DNA from: Onthovicinus sp900555545
GTDB lineage: Bacteria; Bacillota; Clostridia; Oscillospirales; Acutalibacteraceae
Direction of reading: 5' to 3'
DNA length: 64,000 nucleotides
Assembly: GCA_949296915.1 (NCBI GenBank)
Contig: CASFPX010000001.1
Location: 62,001 to 126,000 of the forward strand
Position 1 is the stretch's first letter. Every line of letters begins with the position of its first letter. Below the pieces are notes generated by a model. That model was given only the letters and a program-made list of their open reading frames with translations. It made no database searches and had not been told where the DNA came from. Of this stretch, positions 59,163 through 64,000 are shown one piece after another. The position numbers were made by a program, and so were the translations under genes.

Positions 59163-60176
59163 TCAAAAAGGCACATCCACAAGCGCGCGAACTTTTGGCA
59201 GGATCCCAATGCCCGGAGGGTTCAGGTGCCTGTAATTTTGGCACATGCTGTAACCGGGGAGATTGTTGCCCTCGATCAGCACTGGCCCTGTCTCCGTAAT
59301 GGCTACGTCCCAGCCAACATAGCGCATATGCGGTTCGGTGAGCGCCGCCTCCAGGCACAGCGCCACACATGCACGATAGAACGGGATCTGGAAACCCTGA
59401 AAGGGAACCCCAGTGGTGGGGTGTTCCCGGTAGTAGAGCTCTGTCCGATCGGAGAATGCCTCAGCGGAGAGGTACCCCTCCGCCGTAATCGCCGTATACA
59501 TTCCACCTGAGGAGATATTGTCTGTGGCCTCCGTACCGTTCCCCATACGGAAAAAGGAGTACAGAAAATGCGGCCGCCCGCCTGATAGAATGGTGGTAAT
59601 ACGCACCGTGTTGACGGAGGAAGGGCAAAGGCGCTCCAGTTCGTGATGTTGTACGATCACCTCCTCGGCAAGGTACTTGTGTTCCGACAATAGCCTGTTA
59701 TAGAGCTGGGGGAGATCCTGATGCGCCAGCTCCACACATTCAATCCCCTGCCCGCCGTATCGGTCGATCTGTTTGACGAAAATAGACGCTTTATCCTGAA
59801 CAAATTTTGCAAAGCCATCTAAACCTGACGTCCGCAGATCAATCCACGTGCGCCCTAAGTATTTTGCAAACCTGCTGTTGAACTGGATCTTATCATTGAA
59901 GATAGAATAATATGCCCGGTCGTTCAGCGCGCGGACCAGTGCAATGTTGTGTTCCATTGTCATGAAGGTCTTGCGGCTGTTGCCGCGGTTTATGGCAAAT
60001 CCGAATACATGGTAGTCCAGATAACCGACCCCATAGTGCACAGCACAGTAGATCATATCCAGCAGGATCGTAATGCGTGGACGTCCCGACTCCCGATGGG
60101 TCTCGGAAAGGTTCTGCCACAGGCGCTTCAGGCTCATCCCGCGTAAGCGCCTGACCAATGTTTTTAGCCGTTCCAT
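59163..60176 (-). CDS. ATP-grasp protein (sugar-transfer associated type)
   Basis: A 337-residue ATP-grasp protein of the sugar-transfer-associated group. Visible landmarks are FVKQIDRYGGQGIECVEL (nucleotide-binding Lys strand), AEEVIVQHHELERLCPSSVNTVRITT, GNGTEATDNISSGGMYTAI and the C-terminal metal site VLIEGNNLPGY. Members usually sit in polysaccharide or teichoic-acid gene clusters and are thought to ligate an acidic group to a sugar. Here it stands alone next to a two-component system. The start is ATG 60176, with GAGGG upstream; a TTG at 60233 has no site. The activity is not known. Confidence 0.85.
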   Translation of the reverse strand: MERLKTLVRRLRGMSLKRLWQNLSETHRESGRPRITILLDMIYCAVHYGVGYLDYHVFGFAINRGNSRKTFMTMEHNIALVRALNDRAYYSIFNDKIQFNSRFAKYLGRTWIDLRTSGLDGFAKFVQDKASIFVKQIDRYGGQGIECVELAHQDLPQLYNRLLSEHKYLAEEVIVQHHELERLCPSSVNTVRITTILSGGRPHFLYSFFRMGNGTEATDNISSGGMYTAITAEGYLSAEAFSDRTELYYREHPTTGVPFQGFQIPFYRACVALCLEAALTEPHMRYVGWDVAITETGPVLIEGNNLPGYSMCQNYRHLNPPGIGILPKVRALVDVPF

Positions 60177-60294
60177 GGAGAATATACCCTCTTTCTTCGA
60201 CAGATTCCCGATGATAGAAAGTATAATCCGCAAACTTTAATTGAAGCTAAAAACAGCCGTTCGGATTTTATGGGAAACGCAGGAACAATGGGAA

Positions 60295-61518
60295 TTACAA
60301 TATTGCGGTAAATCGCACCGAGCGCCCGTCAAGGCTTTTGGCGCTGATTTTCCCCCCGTGGGCCTCTACAATTGCCCGTGCGGTGGACAGTCCAATCCCA
60401 TAGCCGCCCGTCTCGGAGTTGTGGGACGCATCCAGCCGGTAAAAACGCTCGAACAGCCGTTTTAAATTGCCGCGCGGAACCTCGTGAGTGGTATTCCAGA
60501 CGGTGAGTACTTTATTTTTGCCCGAGGCGTTCAGGGTGAGAACGATCATCCCCCGGTCATCTGAGTACTTCATCGCATTGTCCAACAGCAGGGATACCAG
60601 CCGGCGGATAGCCTGTTCGTCACCATGATACGTCAGTTTGGGCTCGATATCCAGGCGGAAATCTTTCCCCAGAGCCTGCGCTAAGGATAAAAATGCCTCC
60701 GACTCCTCCGCAACGGCATCGGAAAGGGGGAAGTTTGTAAACACCAGCCTGGAGGGCTTTTCCTCCATGCGGGTGAGGAAGATGAGGCGTTCCGTCATCT
60801 CTGACAGGCGGTGGACCTGTTTTTTGATGCTGCGAGTCCAGTCGTTTTCTCCGCCCTCCATCTCCAGCACTTCCGTGTTGGCGTCGATGATGGTGAGAGG
60901 GGTCTTAATCTCGTGGCTGGCATCTGTAATAAATCTTTTTTGCTGTTCCATTGTGCGTGAGATGGGGCGGACCGCCAGTTTGGAGAAAAAAAGTACCAGT
61001 ACAAACACCAGCAGTAGTCCGCCCAGGCCGATTAATATGCTTGCAGCCAGGAAGGAATAAAAGGTGGAGAGCTCTTTGCTGCAATCCAAAAAGAGATACA
61101 TTGTCCGGGCTTCTGTGACAACGGCACGATACCGGAAGTTTTCCCGGAATCCGGATGTGTGTCCACCTTCCAACAGGGCGCGGGCATATTCTTCCGCTTC
61201 GCCCGCAGATACGGCGGCGATTCGAGATGTATCCGTGGATACGGTATTTCCATCCCCATCAAAGATGACAGTAAAATAGCGGGTGTCAAACGGAGCCTCC
61301 GGAGAATCTTTGTAGTAACCGGAAATTTTGCGGGTCCCTACCTTCTTTTTCATCGGGTAAGTACCGCCGTTTTCCTCAATAACATGAAGGACTGTGTCGG
61401 CGTTTTGTCGGATATGATAGTAGTTGACCGCGTTGATGATGGCCAGGATTCCGCCAAGTACCACCAGGACAGAGACCATCGTGATTGCGATAAACCTATG
61501 CCGCAGCTGTTTGATCAT
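60295..61518 (-). CDS. Sensor histidine kinase
   Basis: A 407-residue membrane kinase. Two helices (about 11-32 and 158-180) enclose an extracytoplasmic loop of about 120 residues. The cytoplasmic part has FITDASHEIKTPLT (phosphoaccepting His202), the N-box LLLDNAMKYSDDRG and G-box GGYGIGLSTARAIVEAHGG. Its signal cannot be told from the loop. The ATG overlaps the response-regulator stop (ATGA). No target gene is adjacent, so targets may lie elsewhere. Confidence 0.94.
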   Translation of the reverse strand: MIKQLRHRFIAITMVSVLVVLGGILAIINAVNYYHIRQNADTVLHVIEENGGTYPMKKKVGTRKISGYYKDSPEAPFDTRYFTVIFDGDGNTVSTDTSRIAAVSAGEAEEYARALLEGGHTSGFRENFRYRAVVTEARTMYLFLDCSKELSTFYSFLAASILIGLGGLLLVFVLVLFFSKLAVRPISRTMEQQKRFITDASHEIKTPLTIIDANTEVLEMEGGENDWTRSIKKQVHRLSEMTERLIFLTRMEEKPSRLVFTNFPLSDAVAEESEAFLSLAQALGKDFRLDIEPKLTYHGDEQAIRRLVSLLLDNAMKYSDDRGMIVLTLNASGKNKVLTVWNTTHEVPRGNLKRLFERFYRLDASHNSETGGYGIGLSTARAIVEAHGGKISAKSLDGRSVRFTAIL

Positions 61519-62189
61519 TCATACCCCTCCAATGAATAACCCAGGTTGCGCGCTACGCGGATCTGTACGTGGGATCCCAGCATATGGAGCTTTTTACGCA
61601 GGCAGGAGATGTGCACCCAAACGACGTTTATCTCCGCCTCGCTGTCGTATCCCCAGATTTTCTCCATAAAGCGCTCTGCCGGAATTACGCATCCGGGATT
61701 TTCCATCATCATTTCAATCATCTGATATTCCCGGTTTGCCAGGCGAAGGGTCCCCTTTTCGGTGGAGAGCTCAAAGGAGGAACGGTTCAGCGTAAGATCG
61801 CCCACAGTGAGCACAGGGGCTCCGTTCCCGGACCGGCGTCGTGTCATGGCGCGGATTCGCGCCATCAATTCTCGGGAGGAAAAGGGCTTGGTCAAATAGT
61901 CGTCTGCGCCGCAGTCCAACCCCAAAACACGGTCATCAATCTCGGATTTGGCCGTCAGCAGCAGGACGGGCACATCATTCCCTGCTGCACGCAGCCGCTT
62001 TAAGACTTCAATTCCATCCACACGTGGCATCATGATGTCCAGAATAATGCCGTCATACATGCCGGTACCCAAATAATCCAGTGCATCCGCACCGTTATAT
62101 ACCGCATCCACGGAATAATTATTGTGCCTAAAAATAGTTACGAGCGCGTTGGAAAGTTCGCGCTCATCCTCTGCCAGCAACAGGCGCAT
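61515..62189 (-). CDS. OmpR/PhoB-family response regulator
   Basis: A 224-residue response regulator. Receiver: LLAEDERELS (acidic pocket), DIMMPRVDG with phospho-Asp51, LLLTAKSEIDDRV and DDYLTKPFSSRELMAR. Winged helix: LANREYQMIEMMMENPG and YDSEAEINVVWVHISCLRKKL. It should bind direct repeats once phosphorylated by the kinase encoded downstream. Start 62189 has GGAGG eight bases upstream; an ATG 18 bases earlier in the same frame is less likely. Confidence 0.95.
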   Translation of the reverse strand: MRLLLAEDERELSNALVTIFRHNNYSVDAVYNGADALDYLGTGMYDGIILDIMMPRVDGIEVLKRLRAAGNDVPVLLLTAKSEIDDRVLGLDCGADDYLTKPFSSRELMARIRAMTRRRSGNGAPVLTVGDLTLNRSSFELSTEKGTLRLANREYQMIEMMMENPGCVIPAERFMEKIWGYDSEAEINVVWVHISCLRKKLHMLGSHVQIRVARNLGYSLEGYE

Positions 62190-62261
62190 GGTCACCGCCT
62201 CCTTCAAAAGCAGGATAGCACGGGTTCTTTAACTGAAATTAAAAAAATACTGTAAAAAAAT

Positions 62262-62289
62262 AAAAAGGGCAGTCCGCCATTGGACTGCC
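62262..62289 (-). terminator. Terminator after prfB
   Basis: On the minus strand GGCAGTCC (62282-62289) pairs with GGACTGCC (62268-62275), followed by CTTTTT. Confidence 0.88.
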
Positions 62290-62299
62290 GCCAAAATAT

Positions 62300-63415
62300 T
62301 TACGCTTCATTTTTCTGGGATTCCATCTTCAGGTACGCGTTAATGAATCCGTCCAGATCGCCGTCCATCACAGCGTTAATGTTGCCGTTCTCAAAGCCGG
62401 TGCGGTGGTCCTTGACAAGGGTATAGGGCATGAACACATAGGAGCGGATCTGGCTGCCCCAGGCAATCTCCTTCTGGACGCCCTTGATGTCCTCAATCTT
62501 TTCCAGATGTTCGCGCTCCTTGATCTCCACCAGCTTGGATTTGAGCATGCGCATAGCGACCTCGCGGTTCTGGTGCTGGCTGCGCTCTACCTGGCAGGCG
62601 ACAACGATGCCGGTGGGGATATGGGTGATACGCACAGCGGAGGAGGTCTTGTTGACTTTCTGCCCACCCGCGCCGCTGGAGCGGTAGGCCGTGATCTCAA
62701 TATCGTCGGGGTTGATCTCCACATCCGTGTTGTCGTCAATCTCCGGCATAACCTCCAGTGAGGCAAAGGAGGTGTGGCGGCGGCCTGAAGAATCAAAAGG
62801 AGAGATGCGCACCAGGCGGTGAACCCCCATCTCGCTCTTCAGATATCCGTAGGCATTTTCGCCTTCAATCAGCACGACGGCGGATTTGAGGCCGGCCTCT
62901 TCCCCATCCAGGAAGTCGATCGTAGTGGCCTTAAAGCCGTGGCGCTCTGCCCAGCGGTTGTACATCCGGTACAGCATGGAGACCCAGTCCTGCGCCTCGG
63001 TGCCGCCGGCACCCGCGTGAAAGGTGAGGATGGCGTTGTTGGCATCATATTCCCCGGAGAGGAGCGTGACCAGCGTCTCCGACTTGATGCGTTCCTGAAT
63101 ATCCGTAACGCTTGCACGGCACTCGGGGAGCAGCTCGGGATCCTCCTCCTCGTTGGAGAGTTCGATCATCATCAGCGCATCGTCAAAGTCGGCGCACAGT
63201 TTTTCGTACATCCCCACCTTGTCCTTCAGTCGGCTGGTCTTTTGGAGTACTTTCTGGGAGTTCTCCAGATCGTCCCAAAAGCCCTCTTTGGCAGCCTCGG
63301 CCTCCAGCTCGGCAATCTCTTTCTTTTTATCCGCAATATCCAGCGCGTCGCCCAAGTCGTCCAAGGCCTTTTTTTCATTCAGCAGCTCCAATCGGAGCTC
63401 CTCAAATTGAAGCAT
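62300..63415 (-). CDS. prfB: Peptide chain release factor 2, without programmed frameshift
   Basis: RF2, 371 residues, reads UAA and UGA. The recognition tripeptide is SPF in RISPFDSSGRRHT, and the GGQ loop is SSGAGGQKVNKTSS. The reading frame is continuous from MLQFEELRLELLN onward, so the usual in-frame UGA after about 25 codons and +1 shift are absent. Upstream GAAGGAG is well placed and a promoter lies at 63450-63478. The autoregulation seen in E. coli and B. subtilis therefore cannot operate here by that mechanism. Confidence 0.97.
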   Translation of the reverse strand: MLQFEELRLELLNEKKALDDLGDALDIADKKKEIAELEAEAAKEGFWDDLENSQKVLQKTSRLKDKVGMYEKLCADFDDALMMIELSNEEEDPELLPECRASVTDIQERIKSETLVTLLSGEYDANNAILTFHAGAGGTEAQDWVSMLYRMYNRWAERHGFKATTIDFLDGEEAGLKSAVVLIEGENAYGYLKSEMGVHRLVRISPFDSSGRRHTSFASLEVMPEIDDNTDVEINPDDIEITAYRSSGAGGQKVNKTSSAVRITHIPTGIVVACQVERSQHQNREVAMRMLKSKLVEIKEREHLEKIEDIKGVQKEIAWGSQIRSYVFMPYTLVKDHRTGFENGNINAVMDGDLDGFINAYLKMESQKNEA

Positions 63416-63449
63416 AAGCTTTCTCCTTCAATCAATTCATATTGTGCTT

Positions 63450-63478
63450 ATTATACCGGATCACAGCCCAAATGTAAA
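63450..63478 (-). promoter_or_regulatory. prfB promoter
   Basis: On the minus strand TTTACA (63473-63478), a 17-base spacer and TATAAT (63450-63455). Confidence 0.85.
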
Positions 63479-63548
63479 GGGTGGGGAACAGAACGAGACC
63501 GCGGGACACAGAATCCCACGGCCTGCGTGTGAAAACCAATTTTTGTGC

Positions 63549-64000
63549 TTACAGCACGTAGATGCGCACCATCCGTGAGCCCCACTGGTAGCACTCGGAG
63601 AGCGTATTCATATACAGGTCGACCGTAAAATGGCCTTGCCCGGCGAATCCACCCGTGTCGGCGGCAATGCAGTAGCCGTACACATAACTGCCGTCCAGCG
63701 AGACAATATACAGCTCCGTACCATAGGGGATCTGATTGGGGTCTACGGCAATATAGCCTGGCTGTGCCACCTTGCCGGTAGCTGTATGCCCGCCGCCCGT
63801 ATAGGCGGCTGCGCGGCCCTCGATGATATCCCTGTAGTTGGTGGGCTGGCCGTTCTCGTCAAACTGGATCCAGTCCGGCGTTGCAAATCCGGAAATTGGC
63901 GTGTTGGTCTTGAGCTTGATATCGGCATATTTCTTTTTTGTGCCGATAAGTTTTACCTCATTGACAGGGGCCTCGAGAATCTCTTCGGAGATTACAGTGC
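63549..64000 (-). CDS. G5/3D-domain cell-wall protein (partial, N-terminus outside window)
   Basis: The last 149 or so codons of a YabE/Rpf-like surface protein. At the window edge, VISEEILEAPVNEVKLIGTK is the end of a G5 domain; then a linker (TPISGFATPDWIQ) leads to the 3D domain with YTGGGHTATGKVAQPGYIAVDP, IPYGTELYIVSLDGSYVYGY, AADTGG and VDLYMNTLSECYQWG. The three conserved Asp of 3D are present. Such proteins bind and cleave peptidoglycan, probably as lytic transglycosylases, during resuscitation or growth. The signal peptide and other domains lie beyond the window. Confidence 0.9.
   Translation of the reverse strand, partial: TVISEEILEAPVNEVKLIGTKKKYADIKLKTNTPISGFATPDWIQFDENGQPTNYRDIIEGRAAAYTGGGHTATGKVAQPGYIAVDPNQIPYGTELYIVSLDGSYVYGYCIAADTGGFAGQGHFTVDLYMNTLSECYQWGSRMVRIYVL

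Noticed and set aside
62300..63415. Frameshift or pseudogene in prfB
   Set aside because: The frame is continuous and all RF2 motifs are intact; only the regulatory shift site is missing.

Overview
The window looks like a chromosomal segment of an anaerobic, GC-rich member of the Clostridia (Bacillota), perhaps Oscillospirales or Christensenellales-like. The evidence is the mnmE-mnmG-rsmG-noc-soj-spo0J order with two parS sites (origin-proximal in Firmicutes), a two-gene SufBC-like Fe-S assembly system, class II aldolase, a G5/3D cell-wall protein, strong AGGAGG ribosome binding sites and frequent ATGA or TGATG start/stop overlaps. The species cannot be named from the sequence alone. No rRNA, tRNA, CRISPR array, transposase or prophage gene was seen.

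Layout. 1-4170: a probable D-allose/allulose operon on the minus strand, running lacI-type regulator, alsE, alsK, rpiB, ABC ATPase (cut by the window edge). It has a textbook promoter and two matching 20-bp operators. 4224-7633: a nudix hydrolase, an SGNH esterase and the RNA-binding protein Tex. 7660-7820: a hairpin-rich intergenic element. 7835-12233: glycogen phosphorylase and a GH13 glucanase. 12436-16550 (+): zapA, a U32 peptidase-family protein, a PHP phosphoesterase and an unknown protein. 16622-24796 (+): the origin-proximal block mnmE, mnmG, rsmG, noc, parA, parB, serS. 25058-30575: a mixed region with a C_GCAxxG_C_C protein, an HAD phosphatase, a GPH-type symporter plus M20 peptidase pair, and an acetyltransferase. 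30733-31770: an AT-rich DUF2971 gene that looks acquired. 31812-34433: two tandem RlmD/TrmA-type RNA methyltransferases. 34605-37458: a flavoprotein, an S1-domain protein and a DUF951 protein. 37521-42210 (+): prfA, tsaC, coaE, a lytic transglycosylase and an M18 aminopeptidase. 42561-47259: an alpha/beta-hydrolase fused to a membrane domain, a PH-like membrane protein, a GNAT, a methyltransferase and a pentapeptide-repeat protein. 47366-47720: a nested inverted-repeat element. 47778-50600: fba and an unknown membrane-anchored protein. 50846-52509: the SmsC/SmsB (SufC/SufB-like) pair with a Fur-family-like box in its promoter. 52812-59060: a four-gene flavoprotein operon (GlpA-like, FAD oxidoreductase, DUF1667, alkyl-DHAP-synthase-like) divergent from a GntR/UTRA regulator, with overlapping back-to-back promoters. 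59163-64000: an ATP-grasp protein, a two-component system, prfB without a frameshift site, and a G5/3D cell-wall protein cut by the window edge.

How the genes fit together. The first operon supports uptake, phosphorylation, isomerisation and epimerisation of D-allose to fructose 6-phosphate. The glycogen phosphorylase and GH13 enzyme supply glucose 1-phosphate and small sugars, and fba feeds lower glycolysis. The flavoprotein operon probably oxidises glycerol 3-phosphate or a related glycerol ether/ester substrate. The parS/ParAB/Noc group organises the origin region, with serS co-transcribed behind parB.
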